A stretch of DNA of 64,000 nucleotides from Limnochordaceae bacterium (lineage in GTDB: Bacteria > Bacillota > Limnochordia > Limnochordales > Geochordaceae), in assembly GCA_014896295.1 (NCBI GenBank), contig JADBKR010000005.1, positions 372,001-436,000 on the forward strand. The letters are read 5' to 3'. A model generated the notes under the pieces. That model was given only the letters and a program-made list of their open reading frames with translations, ran no database searches and was not told the origin of the DNA. Below, in pieces: positions 38,696-47,648 of the stretch; the stretch's first letter is position 1, and each line of letters starts with the position of its first letter. Position numbers and translations under genes: made by a program.

Positions 38696-39754
38696 ATGGC
38701 TGAGCTTCGCTGGCATCCTCTGTTGCAGCAATGGGTGGTGGTGGCCGGCCACCGCCAGGAGCGCACCTACAAGCCGCCGGCCTCCGTCTGCCCGCTTTGC
38801 CCGACCCGGGATCCGGCCCATCCTACCGAGATCCCCGACGCGGACTTCGACATCGCGGTCTTCGAAAACCGGTTCCCGTCTTTCGTCGAAAGCCCGCCGC
38901 CACCGGAGGTCGTGGGGACGTCGCTCAGCCCCGTCGCCCCGGCCCAGGGAGTCGCGGAAGTGGTCGTCTACTCTCCCGACCACGACCGCACGCTGGCCGA
39001 GCAGCCGGTCGAGCACATCCGCAAGCTGGTCGAGGTCTGGGCCCACCGGTACGAGGAGCTCGGCCGCCGGGCGTTCGTGAAGTACGTCATGATCTTCGAA
39101 AACCGCGGCGAGGCGGTCGGCGTCACCTTGCACCATCCCCATGGGCAGATTTACGCCTTTCCCTTCATCCCACCCATCCCGGAGCGGGAGATCGCATCCT
39201 CCCGCGCACACCTCGAGAAGACAGGCCGCTGCCTGTTGTGCGACGTCCTCTCTCATGAGGAGCGGCCCGCGGCGGTCCCCGGCGGCTCATCCTCCGGGCC
39301 ATCGGCCGCCAAACGCCCGGGCAACGCCGGCATCGCAGGCGCCAACAGCGCCACGAGGGTCGTGGTATCGAGCGGCAGCTTCGTCGCGTTCGTGCCCTTT
39401 TTCGCCCGTTTCCCTTTCGAGGCCTGGGTCGTGCCGCGCCGGCACGTTCCGTCCATCCTGCAGCTGGGTAATGCCCAGCGATGGGATCTCGCCTCTGTTC
39501 TCAAGCAGCTCCTCATGCGCTACGACGCGCTGTTCGGGGTCAGGCTCCCCTACATGATGGTCATGCACCAAGCGCCTACGGATCGCCCGCCCGAGGAGTA
39601 CCCCGAGTGTCACTTCCACGTCGAGTTCCTGCCGATCCAGCGTACCGCCGACAAGCTCAAGTACCTCGCTGGCAGCGAATCGGGCGCCGGCACGTTCATC
39701 ACCGACATGAGCCCGGAAGAGATGGCCCATCACCTGCGACAGGCGGGAGGATGA
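38696..39754 (+). CDS. galT: Galactose-1-phosphate uridylyltransferase
   Basis: 352 residues from ATG 38696 (GAAGGG 10 bases upstream). Second step of the Leloir pathway: swaps UMP between UDP-glucose and galactose-1-phosphate. Active-site HHPHGQ at 146-151, with His149 as the nucleophile; the preceding FENRGEAVGVTLHHPHGQIY is diagnostic of class I GalT. Zinc Cys pair CPLC near 32-35. A 20-residue low-complexity insert follows the CLLCDVLSHEE segment (Gly/Ser/Ala-rich). C-terminal YPECHFHVEFLPIQR is conserved. Stops 3 bases before galK. Together with GH42 it forms a galactose-use unit; galE is not in the window. Confidence 0.96.
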   Translation: MAELRWHPLLQQWVVVAGHRQERTYKPPASVCPLCPTRDPAHPTEIPDADFDIAVFENRFPSFVESPPPPEVVGTSLSPVAPAQGVAEVVVYSPDHDRTLAEQPVEHIRKLVEVWAHRYEELGRRAFVKYVMIFENRGEAVGVTLHHPHGQIYAFPFIPPIPEREIASSRAHLEKTGRCLLCDVLSHEERPAAVPGGSSSGPSAAKRPGNAGIAGANSATRVVVSSGSFVAFVPFFARFPFEAWVVPRRHVPSILQLGNAQRWDLASVLKQLLMRYDALFGVRLPYMMVMHQAPTDRPPEEYPECHFHVEFLPIQRTADKLKYLAGSESGAGTFITDMSPEEMAHHLRQAGG

Positions 39755-39757
39755 CCC

Positions 39758-40996
39758 ATGGCGACCACGGATCCGGCCGAGGCGACCGGCGGGCCCGCAG
39801 CCCGCTTACGCGACCACCCGGCTGGCGCACGCGCGAGCACAGCCTTCACCGAGCGATTTGGACGCCGGCCCGCTCTTGTGGCCAGCGCTCCTGGCCGGGT
39901 CAACCTCATCGGTGAACACACGGACTACACCGGCGGCTACGTGCTCCCCGTGGCCATCGACCGGCGGATCTACGTGGCCGGCATCCCTCGCCCGGATCGC
40001 ACCGTGCGGCTCTATTCGGTGGACTACGACGCCTCGGTAGACTTTTCGCTGGACGACGCCCGGTTGGACGCGCTGCGGCGTGACTCCGAGCACCCCTGGA
40101 GCGACTACGTGCGCGGAGTGTTCGCTGCGCTACAGGCGGAGGGCTACGCGCTTCGGGGGGCCGACATGGTCATCGCCGGCGACGTTCCCCAGGGGGCCGG
40201 GCTCTCCTCTTCGGCCGCCCTCGAGGTGGCGACCGCCCTCTTCGCGGCGGCCGCCGGTGCGTTCGAGCTGCCGCCGATCGAGGCCGTACGCCTGGCCCGG
40301 CGCGCCGAAAACGAGTGGGTCGGGGTCGCCTGCGGCATCATGGACCAGTTCGTCTCGAGGATGGCCCGGCAGGGGCACGCCCTGTTCCTCGACACGGACA
40401 GCCTCCGCTACGAGCACGTGCCGTTGCCGCCCGGGGCTGCCATGGTCGTGATCGACACCCGCGTGCGGCGCAGCCTCGCCTCGTCCGCCTACAACCTCCG
40501 CCGGCAAGAGGCCGAGGACGCCATCGCCGCCGCCCGCCGTCACGTCCCCGGCTGGCGGCTCGTGCGGGAGCTCCCGTCCCCGTCACTGCCCGGGCTCGCC
40601 TCCCGCATGCCCCCGGCCCAGCACCGGCGCCTCCGCCACCTGGTGGGAGAAAACGCCCGGGTCGTCGAGGCCGTGGCCGCCCTGCGGCGCTCGGACCTGG
40701 CGGCCTTCGGAGCCCTGATGAACGCCTCGCACGAAAGCCTGCGGGATCTCTTCGAGGTGAGCTGCCCCGAACTCGATGCGGTCGTGGAGATCGCCCGCAG
40801 CGTACCGGGCGTCTTCGGAGCCCGGATGACCGGCGCCGGATTCGGCGGATCGGCCGTGGCCCTGGTGAGAGCCGAGGCGACGGGCGCGCTGCTGCAGGCA
40901 ATCGAGCGGGAGTACCCCCTGCGCGCCGGCAAGACGCCTCAGCTCTTCGTCCTGGAGGCCGGCGAGGGTGCCCGCGTCGAGGCGCTGCCCTCGTAA
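39758..40996 (+). CDS. galK: Galactokinase
   Basis: 412 residues; ATG 39758 has GGGAGG 7 bases upstream within the galT end. Phosphorylates galactose with ATP. GHMP kinase motifs are in order: sugar-binding signature GRVNLIGEHTDY at 46-57, ATP loop DVPQGAGLSSSAALEVATAL, and the C-terminal MTGAGFGGSAVALV. CGIMDQFVSRMARQGHALF carries the catalytic Asp region. The N-terminus has ~30 extra residues compared with short GalKs. The 3' end overlaps the convergent ABC ATPase gene by 58 bases. Confidence 0.96.
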   Translation: MATTDPAEATGGPAARLRDHPAGARASTAFTERFGRRPALVASAPGRVNLIGEHTDYTGGYVLPVAIDRRIYVAGIPRPDRTVRLYSVDYDASVDFSLDDARLDALRRDSEHPWSDYVRGVFAALQAEGYALRGADMVIAGDVPQGAGLSSSAALEVATALFAAAAGAFELPPIEAVRLARRAENEWVGVACGIMDQFVSRMARQGHALFLDTDSLRYEHVPLPPGAAMVVIDTRVRRSLASSAYNLRRQEAEDAIAAARRHVPGWRLVRELPSPSLPGLASRMPPAQHRRLRHLVGENARVVEAVAALRRSDLAAFGALMNASHESLRDLFEVSCPELDAVVEIARSVPGVFGARMTGAGFGGSAVALVRAEATGALLQAIEREYPLRAGKTPQLFVLEAGEGARVEALPS

Positions 40997-42048
40997 GAGG
41001 GGCCGCCCTCACGAGAGGCCCTGCCTTCCTGACCCGGCTCCAGCAGGACGCAGCGCGCCAGGTGACCCGGCCCGACCGTCACCATCCGGGGCAGGCCCTG
41101 CCGGCACTCCGGTCGCGCCAGCGGGCAGCGCGGCTCGAACGGGCAGCCGGGCGGAGGGGCGGCGAGGTCGGGTACCTCCCCGGGGGCCTCCAGCCGCTCC
41201 GGCCGTAGTCCGAGCTCCGGCTTGGGCGCCGCCTTGCGCAGGAGCTGGGTGTACGGATGGCGGGGAGCCCCGATGACCTCTTCCGACGGGCCTACTTCGA
41301 CCACGTGCCCGGCGTACAGCACGGCCACCCGGTCGCACAGGTAGTGGGCCGCGGCCAGGTCGTGGGTGATGAAGAGCAAGGAGAGGTCGCGGCTTTCTTT
41401 CAGGTCCCACAGGAGGTTCATGATGTCGAGGCGCACCGATACGTCGAGCATGGACGTCGGCTCGTCCGCGAGCAACAGGCGCGGCTCGACGGCAAGCGCC
41501 CGGGCGATGCCCACCCGCTGGCGCTGCCCGCCACTCAGTTCGTGCGGGTAGCGGTCGACGAACCGTTCGGCCGGCGTCAGCCCGCACTGCTCCAGAAGCC
41601 TGCCCACCTGCAGCCGGACCTCCCCCCGGCGGGCGAGGCCGTGCACGACGAACGGACGGGCCAGCGTCTCTCCCACCGTCCGCAAGGGATTGAGCGAGGC
41701 GAAAGGATCCTGGAACACCATCTGGACCTTCTTGCGGTACGCGAGGAGCGCGTGGCGGGAGAGGCGTGCCGGTACCGGCTGGCCATCGAGGATCACCCGG
41801 CCGGCGCTGGGCGCTTCGAGGCGGGCGACGATGCGGGCCAGCGTCGATTTCCCGGAGCCCGATTCGCCCACGAGGCCCAGGATCTCCCGGTGCCCCACGT
41901 CGAGGTCGACGTCCACCAGGGCCTTTACCAAGCGCACCCGGGGCCAGCGCCCGATGCGAAAGGTCTTGCCCAGCCCCTCGAGGCGCAACAGCGGTGCCGC
42001 GTCCAGGGCCAGGCCGGAGGTGGCCACGGCCGGTGCCTGCTGGCTCAT
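40939..42048 (-). CDS. Opp/Dpp-type ABC transporter ATPase (OppF-like)
   Basis: 369 residues from ATG 42048, whose ATGA overlaps the stop of the preceding ATPase gene. Walker A LVGESGSGKSTLARIVARLE, signature LSGGQRQRVGIARALAVEP, Walker B LLLADEPTSMLDVS, and the switch His in LFITHDLAAAHYL. The C-terminal oligopeptide-transporter extension with CPFEPRCPLARPEC is the Cys cluster typical of Dpp/Opp ATPases. A ~35-residue low-complexity tail follows. Last gene of the five-gene ABC operon. Works as a heterodimer with the OppD-like subunit. Given LacI and a ROK kinase next door, the system may carry oligosaccharides and not peptides (inference). Confidence 0.94.
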   Translation of the reverse strand: MSQQAPAVATSGLALDAAPLLRLEGLGKTFRIGRWPRVRLVKALVDVDLDVGHREILGLVGESGSGKSTLARIVARLEAPSAGRVILDGQPVPARLSRHALLAYRKKVQMVFQDPFASLNPLRTVGETLARPFVVHGLARRGEVRLQVGRLLEQCGLTPAERFVDRYPHELSGGQRQRVGIARALAVEPRLLLADEPTSMLDVSVRLDIMNLLWDLKESRDLSLLFITHDLAAAHYLCDRVAVLYAGHVVEVGPSEEVIGAPRHPYTQLLRKAAPKPELGLRPERLEAPGEVPDLAAPPPGCPFEPRCPLARPECRQGLPRMVTVGPGHLARCVLLEPGQEGRASREGGPSYEGSASTRAPSPASRTKS

Positions 42049-43067
42049 GCGTGCATGGCCCCTTCCGAGCGGGCGCGGGCACCGGCCGCCGCGGCGTTCT
42101 CCCCGTAGAGGTGGCAGGCCACCCAGTGGCCGGGCGCTACTTGCTGCAAGGGCGCCGTGACGGCCTCGCACACGGTGCCAAGGCGCCGCTCGCAGCGTGG
42201 CGCAAACGGGCAGCCTCGTGCCGGCCCGCGGAGATCCGGCGGCTGGCCGGCGATCCCTCGCAGGCGCTTGCGGGGGCCGCCGATGGGCGGGAAGGCGGCC
42301 ATGAGGCGTTCCGTGTACGGATGGAGCGGGCGCTCGTAGAGCTCCCTCGACGGGGCTCTTTCCACCAGCGTCCCGGCGTACATGATGGCGATGGTGTCAC
42401 TGATCTCCACCAGGAGCGACAGGTCGTGGGTGATGAAAAGCACGGCAAAGCCGAGGCGCCGCCTCAGCTCGTCGATCTCCTGCAGGATGGTGCGCTGGAC
42501 CACCACGTCGAGCCCCGTCGTCGGCTCGTCCATGATCACGAGGCGCGGATCGAGCGCGAGCGCGATGGCGATGACCACCCGCTGGCGCATGCCGCCGCTC
42601 AGCTGATGAGGGTAGGCGTAGCGGTAGTGCGACGCCAGCCCCACGAGCTGCAGCATCCGCTCGATCCGCTCGTCGATGGCCTTGCGCTCCGTCACCCCAT
42701 GCGCCCGTAGCGCGTCGGCCATCTGGTCGCCGATGCGCAGCACGGGGTTGAGGACGTTCATGGATGCCTGGAAGACGATGGCCATCTCCTTCCCACGCAG
42801 CCGCCGAAGGGCCTCTTCCCCGGCCTTCGTGAGGTCGCGGCCGTCGAAGCGCACCTCGCCCCCGAGGATCTGCCCTGGTGCCGGCAACAGCCCCGCCACT
42901 GCGAAGGCGAGGGTCGTCTTGCCGCACCCTGACTCGCCTGCCAGCCCGAGAAACTCCCCGGCCGCGAGATCGAGGTCGACGCCCCGTACCGCTTCCACGG
43001 CGCCGTCCCGGTAGACGTAGCCGGCCCGCAGGCCTCGAACCTCCAACAACGTCCCCACCGCTCTCAC
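42045..43067 (-). CDS. Opp/Dpp-type ABC transporter ATPase (OppD-like)
   Basis: 340 residues. Start GTG 43067 gives a GTGA overlap with the upstream permease stop; GTG 43058 is an alternative. Walker A LAGESGCGKTTLAFAVAGLL, signature QLSGGMRQRVVIAIALALDP, Walker B LVIMDEPTTGLDVVVQ, switch His in LFITHDLSLLVEI. The C-terminal Cys-rich extension is CPFAPRCERRLGTVC. The AFPPIGGPRKRLRGIAGQPP segment is the usual OppD linker. Partner of the OppF-like ATPase. Confidence 0.94.
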   Translation of the reverse strand: MRAVGTLLEVRGLRAGYVYRDGAVEAVRGVDLDLAAGEFLGLAGESGCGKTTLAFAVAGLLPAPGQILGGEVRFDGRDLTKAGEEALRRLRGKEMAIVFQASMNVLNPVLRIGDQMADALRAHGVTERKAIDERIERMLQLVGLASHYRYAYPHQLSGGMRQRVVIAIALALDPRLVIMDEPTTGLDVVVQRTILQEIDELRRRLGFAVLFITHDLSLLVEISDTIAIMYAGTLVERAPSRELYERPLHPYTERLMAAFPPIGGPRKRLRGIAGQPPDLRGPARGCPFAPRCERRLGTVCEAVTAPLQQVAPGHWVACHLYGENAAAAGARARSEGAMHA

Positions 43068-43900
43068 CGTACTCTCAGCCTCGGATTGGCGACCTCGTCC
43101 ACCGCGAAGTTGATGAGCGCGAACGCCGTGCCGAGCAGGGCGATGCACAGCCCGGGCACGGCCATCCACTGCCATTGGCCGAGCAGGATGGCCTGGTTGT
43201 TTTGCGCCCAGTACAGCATGGTCCCCCACGTCACCACATTGACGTTGCCGAGCCCCAGAAACTCCAGGCTCGCCTCGCTCAGCACCGCGTACACCGCAGC
43301 GCCGAAGAAGTTGGCGGCGATGAGACCGGAGAGGTTGGGCAAGAGCTCGCCGAAGACGATCCGTGCCGGCCGCTCACCCACCACGACCGATGCCTGCACG
43401 AAGTCGCGCGATTTCAAGCTCATGGCCTGGGCCCGCAGCAGCCTGGCCCCCCACGCCCAACCCGTGACCGAGATGACCAGGATGATGGGGACGACGCCCT
43501 TCACCTTGACGTAGGCGGCCACGATGATCATCAGCGGCAACCCCGGCAGCACCAGGAAGATGTTGGTGAGGGTGGTGAGCACGTCGTCCACCACCCCGCC
43601 GGCGTAACCCGCCGTCAGCCCGACCACCACCGACAACAGCGTCGCCGCCGCTCCCGTCACGAGCCCGACCACCAGGGAAAGGCGGCTACCCCAGACGACC
43701 TGGGCGAAGATGTCCTGTCCGGTGGCCGTCGTACCCAGGGGATGGCGCCAGCTCGGCGGCTCCGACGGGGCAAAGGCCATGGCCGACGGCGACGTGGGGG
43801 CGATGACCGGCGCGAGGAGCGCGACCGCCGCGAAGAAGCCCAGGATGCCGAGGCCCCACGCCGCCTTGCGATTGCGCAGCACGGCTCTGAACGTGCCCAT
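43064..43900 (-). CDS. Opp/Dpp-type ABC transporter permease (OppC-like)
   Basis: 278 residues, six membrane segments. The N-terminal helix and the PPSWRHPLGTTATGQDIFAQ motif before the second helix are typical of DppC/OppC proteins (HPLGTD-x-x-GRD signature). EAA loop: SRDFVQASVVVGERPARIVF then GELLPNLSG. ATG 43900, 6 bases after the OppB-like stop. Its end is fused by overlap to the OppD-like gene. Confidence 0.94.
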   Translation of the reverse strand: MGTFRAVLRNRKAAWGLGILGFFAAVALLAPVIAPTSPSAMAFAPSEPPSWRHPLGTTATGQDIFAQVVWGSRLSLVVGLVTGAAATLLSVVVGLTAGYAGGVVDDVLTTLTNIFLVLPGLPLMIIVAAYVKVKGVVPIILVISVTGWAWGARLLRAQAMSLKSRDFVQASVVVGERPARIVFGELLPNLSGLIAANFFGAAVYAVLSEASLEFLGLGNVNVVTWGTMLYWAQNNQAILLGQWQWMAVPGLCIALLGTAFALINFAVDEVANPRLRVR

Positions 43901-43906
43901 CGAGAC

Positions 43907-44887
43907 TTACCCGCCTCCTGCTCGCACCCGGGGATCGAGCAGCGCCAGGGCCATGTCGGCCAGGAAGTTGGCCAGCAGCACCGCCAGCGAGATGAAGAGG
44001 AAGATGGCCTGCATCAGAGGATAGTCGAGGCTCGTCACCGCCTGGTACAAGATGAAGCCCACCCCTGGATAGGCGAACACCATCTCGGTCAGCAGCGCCC
44101 CGCCCACCACGAAGCCGAGCGCCATCGAAAGCCCCGTGAAGCTCGGCAGGATGGCGTTACGGGCCGCGTAGCGGTACTTGATCGCACGGTCCCGGAGCCC
44201 CTTGGCCCGCGCGAAGGCGATGTACTCCTCCCCCAGCACGCTCATCATGTTGTTGCGCATGGTCAGCAGCCACCCGCCCATGGCCGTCACGGCGATCGTC
44301 AACGCCGGGAGCACCGCGTGGCGCACCACGCCTGCCCAGTACGCCCACCCCTCGCCTCCTGCCGGCGAGGACCCGCCCCCGAGGGGAAACCATCCGAGCA
44401 GGAAGGCGAAGACGTAGAGCACGACCAGGGCAAACCAGAAGTACGGCATGCTGTTGAGGAAAAGCGCCACGGGTACCACGGCGTCGGCCAGCCGTGACCC
44501 GTGGCGCCACGCCGAGTGGATGCCGATGAGCGTACCTGCCCCAAAGGCGAGGAGCGTGGATACCCCGACCAGCCCCAGCGTCCACGGCAGCGCCTGGGCC
44601 AGCACCTCGGCGACCGGGGTGGGATAGTACGTGAGCGAGACGCCCAGGTCCCCCCGGAAGATCTGCTTCCAGTACTCCACGTACTGGGCGACCAGGCTCT
44701 GCCGCACGTTGAGCCCGAACGCCAGCTCGAGCGCCTCCAGCGCCCTGGGGCTGAGGCGCCCCTGGAACTTGGCGATCATCACCTGGGCCGGGTTGCCCGG
44801 CATCATCCTGGGCAGCACGAAGTTGATGGTGAGCGCCGCCCACGCCGTGAACGCCAGGAACCCCAGCCGCCGCAGCAGGTATCGCAC
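43907..44887 (-). CDS. Opp/Dpp-type ABC transporter permease (OppB-like)
   Basis: 326 residues from GTG 44887, six membrane segments. N-terminus RYLLRRLGFLAFTAWAALTI followed by NFVLPRMMPGNPAQVMIAKF is the standard OppB/DppB start. EAA loop: GEEYIAFARAKGLRDRAIKY then RYAARNAILPSFTG. It starts 12 bases after the binding-protein gene. The periplasmic loop after helix 1 is long, as usual for this group. Confidence 0.94.
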   Translation of the reverse strand: MRYLLRRLGFLAFTAWAALTINFVLPRMMPGNPAQVMIAKFQGRLSPRALEALELAFGLNVRQSLVAQYVEYWKQIFRGDLGVSLTYYPTPVAEVLAQALPWTLGLVGVSTLLAFGAGTLIGIHSAWRHGSRLADAVVPVALFLNSMPYFWFALVVLYVFAFLLGWFPLGGGSSPAGGEGWAYWAGVVRHAVLPALTIAVTAMGGWLLTMRNNMMSVLGEEYIAFARAKGLRDRAIKYRYAARNAILPSFTGLSMALGFVVGGALLTEMVFAYPGVGFILYQAVTSLDYPLMQAIFLFISLAVLLANFLADMALALLDPRVRAGGG

Positions 44888-44899
44888 GCTCGATCCCGC

Positions 44900-46552
44900 C
44901 TACTTCAAGTGCACGTTGAGGAACATCCAGACCGCCCCGATGCCGTCCGGCGGGTCGCCCCCGTTGTACGGGTCGTCTGCCGACGGCCAACCCGTGAAGC
45001 GTGACTCGTTGTAATCCAGGAAGTTGGTGCGCTCCGTCAGCGGGATGAACGGCACCTTGTCCAACACGATCCTGGCGATGGTTTCGATGGCCTGCTTCTG
45101 TTGCGACCGGTCGCTCGTGCGCCGGTACCGGGCAAGGGCCTCGGTGATGGCCGGATCGGTGAACCTTGCCCAGTTGGAGGTCGCCGTGTCGCCGATCTTC
45201 GCCCCCGAGAACTCCGGGCTGAACTCCATGTAGTACAGGTAGTAAGGCGTCGGCCCGGTCCCGGAACCCCACGAGATGGCCATGTCGTAGGTCCCGCTCA
45301 TGAGGGAGGTGATGTAGCTATTCCAGGGCTGCTGGTCGATGACGGTCTCGATGCCGATGGCGGCCAGGTTCTGCGAAATGATCTGGGCCATGGTGATGAA
45401 GTCCGTCCAGCCCGAGCCCACCAGGATGCGCAACGCCGGGAGCTTCTTGCCGTCCGGGCCAAGCAGGTCGCCCGCCGAGTTCCACCGGAATCCCGCCTGC
45501 TGCAAGAGCTGCCGGGCCCCGGCCGGGTCGTACTGGAAGGCCTGCTTCTCGAGGGACGGGTCGATCCACTGCCCGACCTGTCCCGGGACGATCCCCGTCG
45601 GGTGGGCAGGCTTGACCACGCCGTAGTAGGCCCGCTCCGCCATGGCCTGGCGGTCGAGGGCCATGGCCACCGCCTTGCGGAATCGGCTATCGTTGAAAGG
45701 CTCCTTGGCGGTGTTGAGGTAGAGGATGTTGGTGTTGTTGACGGGCCACCAGAACTTGTGCACCGCTGGGTCTCGGGCGGCGAACGACTTGGCCGGATCC
45801 GGGAAGAAGGTGTAGGTGACGTCCGCCTCGTTGCGCAGCATCATCAGGAGCACGGTGGTGTTGGAGTCGACCGCCCGGTACGTGATCGCGTCGATGTAGG
45901 GCCGTCCCTCCATCCAGTAGCGGGGGTTGCGCACCACCGTCATGGACTGGGGTGTGAAGCTCTTCAGCACGAAGGGCCCGGTGCCGACCGGCTCTCGGTT
46001 GGTGAAGCTCATGGGGTCGTCGACCTTGGACCAGACGTGCTCGGGCACGATCGGGACCATGGCCAGGTAGTACCAGAGGGGAGTGTTGGGCGAGGAGAAG
46101 GTGAAGACCACCGTATGGTCGTCGGTCGCCTCGACCCTCTCGAGGCCTCCCTTCCAAACGGCCGCCAGGTCGGCGGCGGGATGTTGCTTGATGTAGTTGA
46201 AGGTGAAAGCCACGTCTTTCGCGCTGAACGGCTTGCCGTCGCTCCAGAGCACGCCCTGCCGGGTCTTGACCGTGAGCCTCAGGTTATCCGCGCTCCACTG
46301 GTACGAGACGCCCAAGCGCGGCCTTTCCTGACCGTTGGTCTCGTTGATGTAGTACAGGCCCTCGTAGATGGTCGCCGCGGTGGCCGGCATGTTTTGCCCG
46401 CCGGGGAGGAAGGGGTTACCGTTGTACACCATGGTCCCCCATGGCATGACCACCTGCAGGGTGCCACCGCGCTTCGCCTCCTGGGCGAGCCCTCCGCTCG
46501 CCACCACCCCGACGAGGGCAAGGGCTACGGCCAGCGTGATCCATCGACGCAT
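44900..46552 (-). CDS. Family-5 extracellular solute-binding protein (OppA/DppA type)
   Basis: 550 residues from ATG 46552 (GAGGAGG 9 bases upstream). Signal peptide RRWITLAVALALVGVVASGG with cleavage near GLAQEA; no lipobox cysteine. SBP_bac_5 fold: ATAATIYEGLYYINETNGQE then RPRLGVSYQWS, and RFRKAVAMALDRQAMAERAY, the conserved family segment. In several thermophiles such proteins bind beta-glucan, cellobiose or xylan oligomers; LacI and a sugar kinase next door make a sugar ligand plausible here. First gene of the transporter operon; a LacI-type operator candidate lies just upstream at 46577-46590. Confidence 0.93.
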   Translation of the reverse strand: MRRWITLAVALALVGVVASGGLAQEAKRGGTLQVVMPWGTMVYNGNPFLPGGQNMPATAATIYEGLYYINETNGQERPRLGVSYQWSADNLRLTVKTRQGVLWSDGKPFSAKDVAFTFNYIKQHPAADLAAVWKGGLERVEATDDHTVVFTFSSPNTPLWYYLAMVPIVPEHVWSKVDDPMSFTNREPVGTGPFVLKSFTPQSMTVVRNPRYWMEGRPYIDAITYRAVDSNTTVLLMMLRNEADVTYTFFPDPAKSFAARDPAVHKFWWPVNNTNILYLNTAKEPFNDSRFRKAVAMALDRQAMAERAYYGVVKPAHPTGIVPGQVGQWIDPSLEKQAFQYDPAGARQLLQQAGFRWNSAGDLLGPDGKKLPALRILVGSGWTDFITMAQIISQNLAAIGIETVIDQQPWNSYITSLMSGTYDMAISWGSGTGPTPYYLYYMEFSPEFSGAKIGDTATSNWARFTDPAITEALARYRRTSDRSQQKQAIETIARIVLDKVPFIPLTERTNFLDYNESRFTGWPSADDPYNGGDPPDGIGAVWMFLNVHLK

Positions 46553-46576
46553 GGGAAGCCGCCTCCTCTCGATTCT

Positions 46577-46590
46577 CGGAGCGTTTTCAT
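46577..46590. promoter_or_regulatory. Candidate LacI-family operator upstream of the binding-protein gene
   Basis: Reverse strand TGAAAACGCTCCGA matches the LacI/CcpA-type pattern TGnAAnCGnTTnCA at 8 of 10 fixed positions. It lies 24 bases before the oppA-like start codon, downstream of lacI. A similar site is at 47782-47795. Confidence 0.4.
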
Positions 46591-46658
46591 GACTCCGCCC
46601 GAGCACTGCGAGCCACGCCACCACCACTGCGGGTACTTCCCGCTGCCCACACGACCCC

Positions 46659-47648
46659 TCAGCACCCACACGAACGCCGCACCACGAGATCTGCCGGCAG
46701 CACCCACTGTTCGTGCCCCGCGACTCCCTTGAGACGGTCGAGCGCGCTCTGCGCCAACCGGAAGCCGATGTCCAGCTTGGGCTGGTGCACGGTAGTGAGC
46801 GCCGGGGTTACCAGCCTCGCGCAGCGGATGTTGTCGAACCCGACCAGCGCGATATCCTCCGGCACCCGCACCCCCAACTCCCGTGCCCCCGCCAGCACTC
46901 CCATGGCCATCTCGTCGTTGGCGGCCAGTATCGCGTCGGGCGGGGGACGCCGCTCCAGAAGGGCTCGCAGCGCAGCTCTGCCTCCTTCTTCGGAGAAGTG
47001 CCCCACCTCCACCGCGATCGCGCTCTGCCGCCCGTGACGCTGCATGGCGTCCCGGTATCCTTCCAGGCGCGCCTCGCCGTCGGGTATGCCCGGGGTCCCG
47101 GCGATGAAGGCGATCCGCTCACGCCCGTGGCTGATCAGGTGCTCGGTCGCCTGCTCGGCGGCCTGCCGGTTGGCAACGGTGACCGATGTGACCGGTCCAC
47201 CGGCGACTACCCTGCCGAACACGGCCACCGGCGGTCCCTGCGCGGCCACTTCTGCGATGAAGGCATCGGTGGTCATCGGGGCGAGCAGCAGGATGGCATC
47301 CACGGTACCGTCGGCGAGCCAGCGGATGTGCGCCTCTTCCCGGCTCCTGTCGTTGCGGGCGTCGCAAACCAGGACCCGGTAGTCGTTGAGGCTGAGCGTG
47401 TGCTCGATCCCCTGGATGACCTCGACGAAGAAGGAGGCCGACAGATCCGGCACCACCACGCCGGCGAGCCCCGTGCGTGCCCCCCGGAGCCGGCGGGCGA
47501 CGGGCGCCGGGGTGAAGTGGAGGTCCCTGGCCACCGCCAGCACTCGCTCTCGGGTGCGAGCGCTTACGCCCGGAGCCTGGTTGATCGCTCGGGAAACGGT
47601 TGCTTCCGAAACCCCTGCCGCCCTGGCTACGTCCCGAATCGTCGGCAC
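46659..47648 (-). CDS. LacI-family transcriptional regulator
   Basis: 329 residues from GTG 47648, which gives the standard LacI start (PTIRDVARAAGVSEATVSRA) with GGAGG 11 bases upstream; in-frame ATGs at 47759 and 47765 would add ~37 residues without a ribosome-binding site. Helix-turn-helix at 4-25, hinge RLRGARTGLAGVVVPDL, then the periplasmic-binding-protein-like sensor domain (FFVEVIQGIEHTLSLNDYRV; ILAANDEMAMGVLAGARELG; ALVGFDNI). Senses a sugar or a sugar derivative. It precedes the ABC operon on the same strand and is divergent from a ROK kinase, so it probably regulates both. Confidence 0.93.
   Translation of the reverse strand: MPTIRDVARAAGVSEATVSRAINQAPGVSARTRERVLAVARDLHFTPAPVARRLRGARTGLAGVVVPDLSASFFVEVIQGIEHTLSLNDYRVLVCDARNDRSREEAHIRWLADGTVDAILLLAPMTTDAFIAEVAAQGPPVAVFGRVVAGGPVTSVTVANRQAAEQATEHLISHGRERIAFIAGTPGIPDGEARLEGYRDAMQRHGRQSAIAVEVGHFSEEGGRAALRALLERRPPPDAILAANDEMAMGVLAGARELGVRVPEDIALVGFDNIRCARLVTPALTTVHQPKLDIGFRLAQSALDRLKGVAGHEQWVLPADLVVRRSCGC

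Noticed and set aside
38440..38703. Small gene upstream of galT
   Set aside because: No ribosome-binding site, Arg-rich translation, and it overlaps the galT start.
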